A DNA stretch of 64,000 nucleotides from an unidentified bacterial endosymbiont. GTDB taxonomy: Bacteria; Pseudomonadota; Gammaproteobacteria; Enterobacterales; Enterobacteriaceae. Below are positions 26,673 through 36,977 of this stretch, one piece after another. The position numbers were made by a program, and so were the translations under genes. Each line of letters starts with the position of its first letter. The first letter of the stretch is position 1. The DNA lies in contig NZ_OU963893.1 in the NCBI RefSeq assembly GCF_918797525.1, forward strand, positions 2,418,001 through 2,482,000, in the 5' to 3' direction. The notes under the pieces are model-generated. The model saw only the letters and a list, made by a program, of their open reading frames with translations, had not been told where the DNA came from and searched no databases.

Positions 26673-26932
26673 ACAATGCTGTACTTGCGCATCTGGTCAC
26701 CGAGTTATTGTGGTTGGTCTTGATCACATCACTCCCGGTGGTCGTCATCGCCTCACTGGTCGGGATTGCGGTAAGTTTGATACAGGCACTTACCCAGGTT
26801 CAGGATCAAACCTTGCAATTCCTCATCAAGTTACTGGCGGTGGCGCTGACGCTGATGGCGACCTATCACTGGATGGGCGGACTGCTTATTGGTTATGCCT
26901 CTCAGGTTTTCCAGCAGACGGGGGCACGCTGA
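26669..26932 (+). CDS. ssaS: SPI-2-type export apparatus protein (SctS)
   Basis: An 87-residue FliQ/SctS protein with two membrane spans and the conserved VVIASLVGIAVSLIQALTQV and QDQTLQFLIKLLAVALTL. ATG overlaps the ssaR stop (ATGA) and its own stop overlaps the ssaT start. Confidence 0.95.
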   Translation: MNNAVLAHLVTELLWLVLITSLPVVVIASLVGIAVSLIQALTQVQDQTLQFLIKLLAVALTLMATYHWMGGLLIGYASQVFQQTGAR

Positions 26933-27702
26933 TGAGCGGCGCAGTTCACGAACTGCTTGCAACGCTGACCCTGGCCTTAATGAGACCTTTAGGCGTTTCG
27001 CTGTTATTTCCGATACTGCAGGTTGGAAATCTCGGGTCGCAATTTATTCGTAACGGCGTGCTGATGGCACTGGCCATCCCCGTGCTGCCGTTAGCGCACG
27101 ATCGGGTGCTGCAGGACGGCGAACGCTGGATGGCGCTCATCCCTGAAGAGCTGCTGCTGGGGCTGATTCTGGGTTTTATTGTCGCCATCCCCTTCTGGGC
27201 GGTTGATATGGCCGGTTTTATGATAGACACCCTGCGCGGGGCGACGATGAGCACGGTCTTTAATCCGACAATGGCCGCTCAGTCGTCTATTTTTGGCATG
27301 TTGTTCAATCAGCTCCTGTGCGCCTTTTTTTTCCTGAGCGAGGGCGTCACACTCTTTCTTTCGGTGATTTATGACTCCTACCGCCTTTTACCGCCGGGCA
27401 AAGGCCTGACGTTTGGACCGGCACTATTTGAGTTGATTCAGATAGAATGGCAATTGCTCTACCGTCTGTGCCTCGGTTTTTCCCTGCCGGTGGTCGTGGT
27501 CCTTGTGCTGGTCGACCTGGCAATGGGGCTGCTGAACCGCTCGGCTAAACAACTGAACGTGTTTTTCCTGGCAATGCCGATAAAAAGTGCGCTCGCGCTG
27601 CTGTTACTGTTGCTTTCTCTGCCCCTGGCCCTCGATCACCACCAACGGGAAATCAAGGCCATGTATCAGCGACTCGGGGAGTGGATTGCGCAGCATGAGT
27701 GA
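26932..27702 (+). CDS. ssaT: SPI-2-type export apparatus protein (SctT)
   Basis: A 256-residue FliR/SctT membrane protein (Salmonella SsaT 259) with GFIVAIPFWAVDMAGFMID and the RGATMSTVFNPTMAAQSSIF region. It closes the SctRST export pore. Start ATG 26932 overlaps the ssaS stop; the frame also reads open upstream but inside ssaS. Confidence 0.95.
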   Translation: MSGAVHELLATLTLALMRPLGVSLLFPILQVGNLGSQFIRNGVLMALAIPVLPLAHDRVLQDGERWMALIPEELLLGLILGFIVAIPFWAVDMAGFMIDTLRGATMSTVFNPTMAAQSSIFGMLFNQLLCAFFFLSEGVTLFLSVIYDSYRLLPPGKGLTFGPALFELIQIEWQLLYRLCLGFSLPVVVVLVLVDLAMGLLNRSAKQLNVFFLAMPIKSALALLLLLLSLPLALDHHQREIKAMYQRLGEWIAQHE

Positions 27703-28747
27703 TAAAACTGAAAAACCCACGGAAAAGAAACGCAAAGATAGCCGCAAGGAGGGCCAGGTCTGCAAGAGCTCTGAGGTGACCTCTTGCATTCAGCTGATCA
27801 CCATTTTCCTCTTTTTTCATTCTTTTGCTCAGCAAGTGGTATATCAGACGATCAACGTGCTGCAACTCGCCCTGCACAGGGTAAATGAGCCCTTTCTCTT
27901 TTCACTGGTCATTGTGATGCAAGCCTGCCGGGATCTGATTGGATGGGTGCTTATGTATCTTGGCGGGATGCTTGCGGTCACCACCATTATCACGATCCTG
28001 ATGCAGGTCGGGCTACTGCTGGCAACCAAAGCCGTCGGGTTCAAAGGCTCGAAGATTAGCCCTGTACAGAATCTGAAACAGATAGTATCCATTAACAGTC
28101 TGGTGGAATTACTTAAGTCGGTACTGAAGTTGACGCTATTAGCGTTTATTTTTTACTGCCTGTTTTTGTACTATTTCCCGACTTTTCAGTCGCTTCCCTA
28201 TTGCACCATAGACTGCGCGCTACCGGTTTTTTTCGCGCTCACGCACTGGATATGGCTGGCAGTTATTGCTTTTTATGTCGTTTTAAGCGTCATGGATTAT
28301 GCATTTCAGCATCATCAAATTATGAAGCAACTGCGTATGAGCAAGCAGGATGTCATTAAAGAAAACAAAGACAGGGAAGGAAATCCTGAGATCAAAAATA
28401 TGCGCCGCGAGCTTCATCGTGAAATACAAAGCGGGAGCCTGGCGCATAACGTGAAACGCTCGACGATTATCGTGCGCAATCCTACCCATATCGCGATTTG
28501 TCTTAATTATCATCCAACTGAAATGCCAGTACCGCAGGTCGTGGAGAAAGGCCGCAATGCGAGAGCTGCACATATTGTCTGCCTCGCGGCACAGTTTTCA
28601 GTTCCCGTTGTAGAAAACATACCTCTTGCGCACCAACTCTACAACGAGGTTGGCTGTGGGGAGACAATACCTGAAACCTTGTTTGAGCCAGTGGCCGCTT
28701 TATTACGACTTGTTCTGAAAATTGACTACGAAACTGAATGCTCATAG
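27695..28747 (+). CDS. ssaU: SPI-2-type export switch protein (SctU)
   Basis: A 350-residue FlhB/SctU protein: KTEKPTEKKRKDSRKEGQV start, four membrane spans, and the autocleavage motif NPTH with Asn262 (IIVRNPTHIAI). Cleavage at N/P switches substrate class. It is the last gene of the SPI-2-like operon and converges with the sopB-like gene 33 bases on, with no clear terminator between. Confidence 0.95.
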   Translation: MSDKTEKPTEKKRKDSRKEGQVCKSSEVTSCIQLITIFLFFHSFAQQVVYQTINVLQLALHRVNEPFLFSLVIVMQACRDLIGWVLMYLGGMLAVTTIITILMQVGLLLATKAVGFKGSKISPVQNLKQIVSINSLVELLKSVLKLTLLAFIFYCLFLYYFPTFQSLPYCTIDCALPVFFALTHWIWLAVIAFYVVLSVMDYAFQHHQIMKQLRMSKQDVIKENKDREGNPEIKNMRRELHREIQSGSLAHNVKRSTIIVRNPTHIAICLNYHPTEMPVPQVVEKGRNARAAHIVCLAAQFSVPVVENIPLAHQLYNEVGCGETIPETLFEPVAALLRLVLKIDYETECS

Positions 28748-28780
28748 GTTTCCATGACATTACGCGGCCACTGTTTACAA

Positions 28781-30535
28781 TCAAACAACCGAGGATAATC
28801 CCCGTGTGACATGCCATGTGTCGCGGTTACCAATTCGCGCTGCGTTGGAAAGACCGATTATCGGTATCTCTCTTGCAACCTTATTACCGGGGGCACCCGT
28901 GTTAAATTCCTGAACATTGAGGTTGCCGCTATGCTGATATAATTTTTCCAGCAGCAGTTTATCGTCATGGCTTGGCTTACTGCCTGGCGAGCCCAGCATC
29001 TGTTGCTGATGATGGATAATCGCGCCATGTTTTAGTTCAATATCCAGGACACCCGTTCTGTCCTTACCGCTTTTACAATTCCAGCACGGCGTTATGCCGA
29101 TCTCGTGGGTGAGCAAGGCAACACGTTTTGCCGCCTTGTAGGGCTCATTATTATCGGAATGATGTGAACGGTTCCGCCAGATCGTTTGAAGCTGCGCACT
29201 AAGATGCCTGACCAACGCAGCGTTGTGCGGTTTTTGTTGTAAATATTCCCCCACCCAGCCGCCGGGCTCTGCCCCCGGAGACATATCGTGACCAAGCAGC
29301 CGATTAAATGCGGTGGCATTGTAGCCGTCGGCGTACCTATTACCCAGTTTCAGCTTTAGCGATAATTCATTGACCCCGAAGTTAAACGTTGCAACATCCA
29401 AATCGATTTGGATCTTACGCAAGGTAGCGTGCTCGTCACGTATCTGCAGAACTAAAGGCTTTTCACTGGCGAGTTTATGCCAGACGTTCATCTGCTCATC
29501 CAGCATTCTTTTTTCAAAGAACATGCTGGCAGTCACCAGGGATGTAGACACGAGGCGTAATGGAACGGTTTCCCCCTTAAGCGCGTTAGCCAGCAATTCT
29601 GGTTTTGCGTACAGGGCTGCACAAATCACCTCCCTTGCACGGTTTTCAGCGCCTTCATTACGCTCGGGGCTGTTTTGATCAAGACCAAATGGCGACAGAA
29701 TTCCATGCCTGATACCTTTGAAAAGCAGCGTTTCTTCCCTGGAGGAAGCAAACGTTTCGGATATCCAAAGATTAACGGCATGCTCCTTTTCCTGAGTGGA
29801 TTTGCTGGAAACCCCTTTGTTATTATAAGTGTGGGCAAAGATGTCCATGCTGCCAAGTTTCATCTGCCCGGCGGGTATCTGAACACTTTTATATTTATGG
29901 CCTTTATGCTCGAATTGCGTTGTGAGCACTTTCCACTGCTGATTATTAAGCAGATTTTTCATTCCATTGTGATATAAAACTTTGGATTGCCTGTCGGCTT
30001 GCCTTCCTTTTATTCCGTCCTGAATGAGCGCCTGTTTGATGATGCGTTGCAGTTGCTTTTTAAGCCCGTGTGTTGATGCTATTTCCTGAGGATTCGCCAG
30101 GCGATCTTCACTGAATTGATGGGCCTGTAACGACGTTGATAGTTTCTGCAGAAACGTTACATCATAGCCCTTATGATTTTCCTGCAGAATGTTAATGGTC
30201 GACTTAACCATAAGCTGTTGAAGCTGGTACAATTTAAACAATGTTTGCGTTGCTGGCGGTTGTTCAGAATTCTCTGCTGCCAGTCGGAATTTTGGATTAA
30301 CCTTTAGTTCGCAAATAAAGGCAGAAGATACTTTCTTCTTTGGCGATGCCATCGCGGACGGCACATTTCTGATGCCGAGCAGTTTTGAAAATATCGTTTT
30401 GATTTTGGCGAGTAAGCCGCAACCTGATGTGCACTTGCTCATTATGTGGGACGTTTTATGCCCGGCGCCAAAGTTTTCATCGTCCATAACGAGCAGCTTT
30501 GGGTGATTAAAATCGTAGCTTCCGGTGATTTTCAT
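28781..30535 (-). CDS. sopB: SopB/SigD/IpgD-type phosphoinositide phosphatase effector
   Basis: A 584-residue T3SS effector with a C-terminal phosphatase motif CKSGKDR (Cys487 to Arg493) inside ITPCWNCKSGKDRTGVLD, the hallmark of SopB, SigD and IpgD. Other family blocks are present (DLDVATFNFGVNELSLKLK and FNRLLGHD). These enzymes are injected into host cells and hydrolyse phosphoinositides and inositol phosphates at the plasma membrane, altering membrane ruffling and survival signalling. GGGAG precedes the ATG. In Salmonella sopB sits in SPI-5 with the chaperone gene sigE; no chaperone gene is adjacent here. It lies between the two T3SS operons. Confidence 0.95.
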   Translation of the reverse strand: MKITGSYDFNHPKLLVMDDENFGAGHKTSHIMSKCTSGCGLLAKIKTIFSKLLGIRNVPSAMASPKKKVSSAFICELKVNPKFRLAAENSEQPPATQTLFKLYQLQQLMVKSTINILQENHKGYDVTFLQKLSTSLQAHQFSEDRLANPQEIASTHGLKKQLQRIIKQALIQDGIKGRQADRQSKVLYHNGMKNLLNNQQWKVLTTQFEHKGHKYKSVQIPAGQMKLGSMDIFAHTYNNKGVSSKSTQEKEHAVNLWISETFASSREETLLFKGIRHGILSPFGLDQNSPERNEGAENRAREVICAALYAKPELLANALKGETVPLRLVSTSLVTASMFFEKRMLDEQMNVWHKLASEKPLVLQIRDEHATLRKIQIDLDVATFNFGVNELSLKLKLGNRYADGYNATAFNRLLGHDMSPGAEPGGWVGEYLQQKPHNAALVRHLSAQLQTIWRNRSHHSDNNEPYKAAKRVALLTHEIGITPCWNCKSGKDRTGVLDIELKHGAIIHHQQQMLGSPGSKPSHDDKLLLEKLYQHSGNLNVQEFNTGAPGNKVAREIPIIGLSNAARIGNRDTWHVTRGLSSVV

Positions 30536-30747
30536 GGTTTTTCACTCCCGCGACGTTTGTTTCAGGTTGTAAGGAACATAACAGAACATTAATCATAAAT
30601 GTGATTATCCATTCTAATTCCATCATGTTCAAAATCTTGCAGTAAACGATTATTTCTCTGCGATGTTGACTAATTGCAGTTAGCTAACTGGAACAGGTCC
30701 TTCGATGTCACGAAGTTAAATTCGTTTTCGTTCAGGAGGTATCACAA

Positions 30748-31191
30748 GTGAAAGTGTGGGTCTTAATATTTTTTGGATTTTTTGCAACCCGGCCAGCATG
30801 GGCCGACTGCTGGGATCATGCCGAACGAAGTTTTGGAATCGAAGCCCGGCTGCTTAACGCCATAGCGCAGGTTGAGTCTGGAATGAATCCTGTTGCCGTC
30901 GGCAAAAACAGAAATGGCACTTACGATTATGGATTGATGCAAATTAACAGTATCCATCTCCCTTCGCTACGTAAACTGGGGATTGATGCCGATGTGCTGA
31001 AACAGGATCCCTGTACGTCTGTGCTGGTGGGCGCATCAATACTGGCGGATATGATGAAAATCTATGGTTATAGCTGGGAGGCCGTTGGTGCATATAATGC
31101 TGGCACCGCCAAGAATCGCCATCATTTAAGAATGCGGTATGCGAATAAAGTCTGGCGCATCTATCAGCAAGACCGGCCAGACGTGGCTTAA
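30748..31191 (+). CDS. iagB: IagB-type T3SS lytic transglycosylase
   Basis: A 147-residue exported lysozyme-like enzyme with signal peptide (cleaved after RPAWA), catalytic Glu43 (AIAQVESGMNP), GLMQINS and AVGAYNAG motifs. It opens peptidoglycan for basal-body assembly. The start is GTG 30748 after CAGGAGG. In Salmonella iagB lies next to hilA; here it heads the inv side, about 22 kb from hilA. Confidence 0.95.
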   Translation: MKVWVLIFFGFFATRPAWADCWDHAERSFGIEARLLNAIAQVESGMNPVAVGKNRNGTYDYGLMQINSIHLPSLRKLGIDADVLKQDPCTSVLVGASILADMMKIYGYSWEAVGAYNAGTAKNRHHLRMRYANKVWRIYQQDRPDVA

Positions 31192-31345
31192 CGTCTCGCC
31201 GGATAGCTCATAGCCTGTCGGCCGAGAAAGGGCATCATAAGAATACATCATTATTAATGAAGGGTTAGTTATAATTCCATCATGATACGTTTAACTTATA
31301 AAACTATCATGAAGTTAGGTTGAATCAATGGGAATAAATTAAAAC

Positions 31346-32110
31346 ATGAATGACTTAATTGATTACCGCCTCGCATCATCGGGAACGACCATTGATGTGG
31401 TAAACACTGAATTGTGGCTGTTAACCACTAACATCCCGGAGGGTGGGTTAACGTTACAAAAGAAAAGTGAAATTGAATATCTTGAATTATTGCCAGAGCA
31501 ATATAGTGTTGTGGCAATATCGTCAGGGACGGCATGCGCAGTTACAGGGGATGTTTATTATAAGAAAATAGATTTCAGGAGTCTGGCTAAGCTACAAGCA
31601 TTTATTGATTCGTCGAAGCGTAGCGCGCAGATTTTTACGCCTGGAATATCATGGGCAGCATTGCCTGTAGATAAGGATTTCGACATAACCAGTAAAGCGC
31701 TGGAATACTGGTTTATCAGGATGAGCGTCGAATCAAACAATGATTTCATGCGCTTTTCCAGTGTGTTAAAAAATACGGAGTGGTATCAGTTAGTTTATTT
31801 TCTCCTTGAAATGTCTAACCTGGACAGTAATGAAAAGCTGAGTGACATGAGTGCGCGATACGGTGTCTCTGTGTCACATTTCAGACGTCTTTGCAGAACT
31901 GCGCTGGGTAATTCGACCAAAGTCGAACTTCGAGACTGGCGGCTCTCCAGAGCGATAGTAGAGCTGATGGGCGAGAAAAAAAACATTACTGAAATTGCGA
32001 TGAAGCATGGTTATTCATCACTCTCTCATTTTTCTAACGAGGTGAAAACGGAATTTGGTGTATCGCCAAGGGAGCTGAAAAAGAACCTTACTCGAAAGGT
32101 AATTAGATGA
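31346..32110 (+). CDS. invF: InvF-like AraC-family T3SS regulator
   Basis: A 254-residue protein whose C-terminal 100 residues form an AraC-type double helix-turn-helix (SARYGVSVSHFRRLCRTALG, ITEIAMKHGYSSLSHFSNEV), closely matching InvF. InvF, with SicA as co-activator, turns on the sic/sip effector genes. It is longer at the N terminus than Salmonella InvF (216). The 3' end overlaps invG by 4 bases. The leader 31192-31345 holds two TATCATGA-like copies near 31280-31315 that could be a regulator site. Confidence 0.93.
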   Translation: MNDLIDYRLASSGTTIDVVNTELWLLTTNIPEGGLTLQKKSEIEYLELLPEQYSVVAISSGTACAVTGDVYYKKIDFRSLAKLQAFIDSSKRSAQIFTPGISWAALPVDKDFDITSKALEYWFIRMSVESNNDFMRFSSVLKNTEWYQLVYFLLEMSNLDSNEKLSDMSARYGVSVSHFRRLCRTALGNSTKVELRDWRLSRAIVELMGEKKNITEIAMKHGYSSLSHFSNEVKTEFGVSPRELKKNLTRKVIR

Positions 32111-33768
32111 AATACTTCACATTTTCTAAACGTTTAAGTGCAATCGCACTGAGTGCTGTTTTACTTAGCAGCGCCGTTTATCCGACGAGTTCCTACTCAA
32201 ATCCCACTACGGCGGGTTACCGTGCCAGTCAGGAAGGCATAAAAGGCGTTTTTGACGCACTCTCTTCTGCCATGCGTAAACCCGTTATTCTGAGCAAGGC
32301 TGCAGAGCGAAAGAAGGTCACTGGCAACTTCGATTTTACGAACCCGATGAATACGCTCAAAGATCTCTCTGACCAACTCGGGCTGATTTGGTATGACAAC
32401 GGTCAGGCAATCTATGTCTACGACGCGTCAGAACTGCGTAATGCGGTCGTTGCTCTGCGTAATACCTCATTCCCAGTTGTACGGGATTTCCTGATACAGT
32501 CAGGGGTATACGATCAACGTTTTCCGCTTCGTGCAGATAGCCGTAACACCACCTTCTATGTCTCCGGACCGCCTTCGTATGTAGAAACCATTACCAGCAG
32601 CGCGAAATTTCTGGATGAAAAAAGTGATGGTTTTGATGGCCGGGAAAACGTAGCGGTTATTCCACTGCATAATACGTTCGTCGAAGACCGCCACTATAAA
32701 TTTCGTAATGACAACATCGTGATCCCAGGCGTGGCAACCGTGTTATCGCAACTGCTTGGCGGTTCTGGCCTTGGTGGGAATGTACAAATTTCACCGCTCT
32801 CCGAGCCTGCAGCAGAAGCGCCTGCCATGCCCGCTTTCCCTGGCGTTTTACCGAACCGTTCGCCTGCACCTGTTGTATCACTGGAAACCGCGGTTAAAAG
32901 CCGCCCGACTCATGCCGGGCTCTCTATCATTGCCGACCCTGGCACAAACAGCGTTCTGGTAAGAGGCAGTGCGGAACAAGTTTCCTACGTGCGTAACATC
33001 ATCAGCGGTCTGGACGTCTCGAAGCGACATATTGAGCTGTCAGTTTATATTATCGACCTGCAGAAAGAGGCGCTGGATCAGTTAGGGGTACGCTGGTCCG
33101 GGAATGTGACAACAGGCGACAGCTTTGGTGTCGCGTTTAACGGCGGTAGCAGCACGATTGATGGCGCCAGCTTTATGGCTGATGTCATGGCATTGAGCTC
33201 CAAAAATAAAGCCAATGTTGTTTCACGTCCTATGGTGCTTACTCAGGAAAATATTCCTGCGGTCTTCGATAATAACCGAACGTTTTATACCAGACTGATT
33301 GGCGAGCGCAGCGTTGAATTACAGAATGTGACCTATGGTACCTCTATTAGCGTTTTACCTCGTTTTACCCAGGCGGGCGAAATCGAAATGATGTTAAACG
33401 TTGAAGATGGTAATCAGATGGGGCACGAGGTTGATTCCATGCCAGAGGTAGGCCGTACCAACATTAGCACTATCGCCCGTGTGCCGCGTAACAAAAGTTT
33501 GCTGATCGGGGGATATACCCGAGATGAAAGCTCAACGGTACAAGGTAAGGTGCCTTTGCTCGGTGATATTCCATTGGTAGGCGGTCTTTTCCGGTATTCA
33601 GTAGAGCGACAGTCAAATATGGTTCGCGTATTTCTTATTCAGCCCCGGGAAATTACATCCCCGCTGGATAAAGACGCCCACACTCTGGCTGGTGAATTAA
33701 GAAATGATTTATCTAACCCGGATCTGCATAACTGGATGTCTAATTACATGGAGAGTACCAGACGATGA
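32107..33768 (+). CDS. invG: SPI-1-type T3SS secretin (SctC)
   Basis: A 553-residue secretin (Salmonella InvG 562) with signal peptide (LSAIALSAVLLSSAVYPTSS), N0-N1-N3 domains and a secretin core (VLTQENIPAVFDNNRTFYTR, KVPLLGDIPLVGGLFRYS). The extreme C terminus is the usual pilotin-binding region. No clear InvH homologue is present; see the lipoprotein at 62144. Confidence 0.97.
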   Translation: MKYFTFSKRLSAIALSAVLLSSAVYPTSSYSNPTTAGYRASQEGIKGVFDALSSAMRKPVILSKAAERKKVTGNFDFTNPMNTLKDLSDQLGLIWYDNGQAIYVYDASELRNAVVALRNTSFPVVRDFLIQSGVYDQRFPLRADSRNTTFYVSGPPSYVETITSSAKFLDEKSDGFDGRENVAVIPLHNTFVEDRHYKFRNDNIVIPGVATVLSQLLGGSGLGGNVQISPLSEPAAEAPAMPAFPGVLPNRSPAPVVSLETAVKSRPTHAGLSIIADPGTNSVLVRGSAEQVSYVRNIISGLDVSKRHIELSVYIIDLQKEALDQLGVRWSGNVTTGDSFGVAFNGGSSTIDGASFMADVMALSSKNKANVVSRPMVLTQENIPAVFDNNRTFYTRLIGERSVELQNVTYGTSISVLPRFTQAGEIEMMLNVEDGNQMGHEVDSMPEVGRTNISTIARVPRNKSLLIGGYTRDESSTVQGKVPLLGDIPLVGGLFRYSVERQSNMVRVFLIQPREITSPLDKDAHTLAGELRNDLSNPDLHNWMSNYMESTRR

Positions 33769-34889
33769 TTAATGTCAATGCGAATACCTTTGCCCTGAAC
33801 GCAAATATTCAACGGCGTGAAAGAATGTTAGCTGAGAAGGAAAACAACGTTGACAAGGCTAACCGCAGACAATCTCTTGAGTCCAGCGATCAGTCAGAGA
33901 TCGAGAACGAGGGCCAATCTGGCAGACAGCAGCGTATGCTGATGTCGCCCGAAGAGATGTCCTCCTCGATGAGCAAGCTTATCAACAGACGCAATAATGA
34001 AAAGAAAGCAGGCGCCAGCGAAGAGAGTGACTATGACAGAGTGCTGGATGATGAAGCCCCTCCGAAGGCACAGGAGATCGTCAGCATTGTAAAAAGTCCT
34101 TATGGTCGCAACTTCCAGGCTTTGCTTAAACAGATCCGGTCGCTATTTCCTGATGACAGCGATCTGGTATTAATACTGCGAGAACTGATCAAAAATAAAG
34201 AACTTGAGGAAATTGAGCGCAAACGTCTCAAAAAAATTCTGGCCCAGGTGGAAAAAAAGGCCAATCCCAAAAAGCTCAAAGCAGGGATTAACGTAGGTCT
34301 CAAGGCACGGATTTTTTCGCGAACGCTGGCGATCAAACCACAGTTATTGCGTGAAAGTTACCGACAATATTTAGAAAGCGATTGTGCAGAAGTTATCACT
34401 TATCAAGAGTGGGTGACAATTTACGGTGCGCAGAGCCGGAACATTATCATTGAATTTATGGAACAAGCGCTTTTTACCGATATCAATGCTCTGGACCCAA
34501 GCTGCAGCAGTATTGAGTTCGGCGAACTGCTGAGCAGGATGACGCAAATAAAACTATTTCGAAGCGCTGAGTGTGCTTTCCTCGGCCCGTTGATGAAAAG
34601 TGAGCTGGTTAACTCAGTTAATAATCAGGAAGCAGCGTGGCTTATGTTTATGCTAGCGATCATCCAGGACCCTCTTTCGATTGAGGATTGTCTGGCTGAT
34701 ATTTCAGGGGGAGGGCTGGTTCTCAATGATAATCGCCAGTATTTGACGTTGCTTCAGCTGATATATAGGGCGTTTAAAACGATTCCGCCGCGTTTCTTTA
34801 TCGAAGCCGATGACCGGGACATACTGGATGACGAATTCAGACGCTGTACCGATGAGGCTTACAGTGCGAAGCAGCACTTCCAGCCGTGA
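33765..34889 (+). CDS. invE: SPI-1-type gatekeeper (SctW)
   Basis: A 374-residue InvE-family gatekeeper (Salmonella 372): disordered N terminus (LESSDQSEIENEGQ, MSPEEMSSSMSKLINRR) followed by three helical repeats. It controls translocator export together with SicA/SipB/SipC. Start overlaps invG by 4 bases. Confidence 0.95.
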   Translation: MINVNANTFALNANIQRRERMLAEKENNVDKANRRQSLESSDQSEIENEGQSGRQQRMLMSPEEMSSSMSKLINRRNNEKKAGASEESDYDRVLDDEAPPKAQEIVSIVKSPYGRNFQALLKQIRSLFPDDSDLVLILRELIKNKELEEIERKRLKKILAQVEKKANPKKLKAGINVGLKARIFSRTLAIKPQLLRESYRQYLESDCAEVITYQEWVTIYGAQSRNIIIEFMEQALFTDINALDPSCSSIEFGELLSRMTQIKLFRSAECAFLGPLMKSELVNSVNNQEAAWLMFMLAIIQDPLSIEDCLADISGGGLVLNDNRQYLTLLQLIYRAFKTIPPRFFIEADDRDILDDEFRRCTDEAYSAKQHFQP

Positions 34890-34926
34890 CTATTTGAACC
34901 ACATGCTGATTGGGAAGATTATTTAA

Positions 34927-36966
34927 ATGACCAATATCTTGAATCGACTTGGACGGCACCCGGAGATGTTTATTCTCGTGTTGGTGGTGACCATCATTTT
35001 CATGCTGGTAATTCCGTTGCCGACCTTTCTGGTGGATTTTCTCATTGGTTTCAATATTGTTTTATCGCTATTGGTTTTTCTGGCATCTTTCTATATTGAC
35101 AGAGTATTAAGTTTTTCATCTTTCCCGTCAGTGTTGCTCATCACGACGATGTTCAGGCTTGCGCTGTCTGTCAGTACTACCAGGCTGATATTAAGCGAAG
35201 CCGATGCCGGTGACATCATCAATACGTTCGGCGAATTTGTCATTGACGGCAATCTGATCGTTGGCTTTGTTATCTTCACCATCGTGACGATTGTACAGTT
35301 TCTTGTTATCACCAAAGGCGCAGAGCGTGTGGCAGAAGTGGCTGCCCGCTTTTCACTGGACGGTATGCCCGGGAAGCAGATGAGTATCGACGGTGACCTG
35401 CGTGCCGGGACAATCGATGCAGAAGGCGCCAGTAGCCGCAGAAGTATTGTGGAAAGGGAAAGCCAACTTTATGGTTCCTTCGACGGCGCGATGAAATTCA
35501 TCCGCGGCGATGCAATCGCCGGGATCATCATCATCTTTATCAACTTTATTGGTGGGATCGGGGTAGGCATTAGCCAGCATGGAATGGATATGTCTACGGC
35601 CCTCTCCACCTATACGATGTTGACCATTGGTGATGGCCTGGTATCACAGATCCCCGCGCTGCTCATCGCTATTGGCGCTGGTTTTATTGTGACCCGCGTC
35701 AATGGTGAAAAAGACAACATGGGGCATACCATCCTGCAGCAACTGTTGGGTAACCCTACGGTACTGGTCACCTCGTCGCTGCTGGCTTTAGGTATGGGAA
35801 CGTTACCCGGATTCCCGTTTCCGGTGTTCGCCATCCTCAGTATGACCTTAGCCTCACTGCTGTTTTACCGGCAATGGAAAGATAAACAAACGGCTAAAGA
35901 GACGAAAATCGGTGCGGATCCGCAGCCTGTGGACGTCCAGCCAGCCGCCGGAGATGAACAACTGATCACCGATGTACAGGCACTCACCGCAGAAACGATT
36001 CCGTTGATGATCCTGGTGCCGTCTCAGCACGAAGAGTGGCTGCGTAATGTTAATTTTGCCGAAAGAATATTGAGCCAATTTTATATCGATTATGGCATCA
36101 GTCTGCCGGATATCCTGATTAGGCCATCGGCATCCCTGGACCAACACACCGCTATTTTGTTGATTAATGAGATAAAAGCCGGTGAGATCCACATCGAACA
36201 CGACCGCTGGCTGGTTGTGAGTGAAGCCGACGGTATTGATATGCTGGGTATACCGGTTAATAAGGTTGGTAACGCCCTCTGGATAGATTCTGAGCATCGC
36301 GAGACGCTGATCGAGCTGGGCTATGCGCTGCGCAGTGCAATTGATGAGATTTATCACACCTTGTCCACTATTCTGGCGCGTCATATTAACGAATATTTCG
36401 GCGTTCAGGAAACGAAGGCAATGCTCGACAAGCTAGAGGATAAATATCCCGACCTGATGAAAGAGGTCGTCCGGCACGCCACCATCCAGCGTATTTCCGA
36501 GGTGCTGCAACGACTGGTATGTGAACGTATTTCTGTGCGTAATTTGAAAATGATTATGGAGGCCATTGCTTTATGGGCGCCAAGAGAAAAAGATATTATT
36601 TTACTTGTTGAACATGTTCGTGGAGTTATGGCACGCTATATTTGTCATAAGTTTGCCATTAATAATAACTTACGGGTTATCATGCTTTCACATGACGTCG
36701 AAGAGCAAATCCGCCAGGGTATTCGAATGACATCATCCGGTGCGTTTTTGAATCTCGAACCGCAGGTGTCTGAAGAGTTAATGGACCGCTTCAGTTTGCA
36801 AATGGAAAACACAACAGTGTCGCACAAAGATATTGTTGTCCTGTCGTCTGTAGATATTAGGCGCTTTTTGAAGAAGTTCTTAGAAAGTAAATTTAAAGGG
36901 TTAGATGTTATCTCTTTCGGTGAGATAACTGACAACGTCGCTATTAATGTCCTGAAGACCATCTAA
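34927..36966 (+). CDS. invA: SPI-1-type export gate (SctV)
   Basis: A 679-residue FHIPEP export gate (Salmonella InvA 685) with eight membrane spans, [19 protein letters not shown] and GAMKFIRGDAIAG, and a cytoplasmic ring domain (HINEYFGVQETKAMLDKLED). It is clearly paralogous to SsaV at 20221 but not a recent copy. Confidence 0.97.
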   Translation: MTNILNRLGRHPEMFILVLVVTIIFMLVIPLPTFLVDFLIGFNIVLSLLVFLASFYIDRVLSFSSFPSVLLITTMFRLALSVSTTRLILSEADAGDIINTFGEFVIDGNLIVGFVIFTIVTIVQFLVITKGAERVAEVAARFSLDGMPGKQMSIDGDLRAGTIDAEGASSRRSIVERESQLYGSFDGAMKFIRGDAIAGIIIIFINFIGGIGVGISQHGMDMSTALSTYTMLTIGDGLVSQIPALLIAIGAGFIVTRVNGEKDNMGHTILQQLLGNPTVLVTSSLLALGMGTLPGFPFPVFAILSMTLASLLFYRQWKDKQTAKETKIGADPQPVDVQPAAGDEQLITDVQALTAETIPLMILVPSQHEEWLRNVNFAERILSQFYIDYGISLPDILIRPSASLDQHTAILLINEIKAGEIHIEHDRWLVVSEADGIDMLGIPVNKVGNALWIDSEHRETLIELGYALRSAIDEIYHTLSTILARHINEYFGVQETKAMLDKLEDKYPDLMKEVVRHATIQRISEVLQRLVCERISVRNLKMIMEAIALWAPREKDIILLVEHVRGVMARYICHKFAINNNLRVIMLSHDVEEQIRQGIRMTSSGAFLNLEPQVSEELMDRFSLQMENTTVSHKDIVVLSSVDIRRFLKKFLESKFKGLDVISFGEITDNVAINVLKTI

Positions 36967-36977
36967 AGTGAGGTTTT

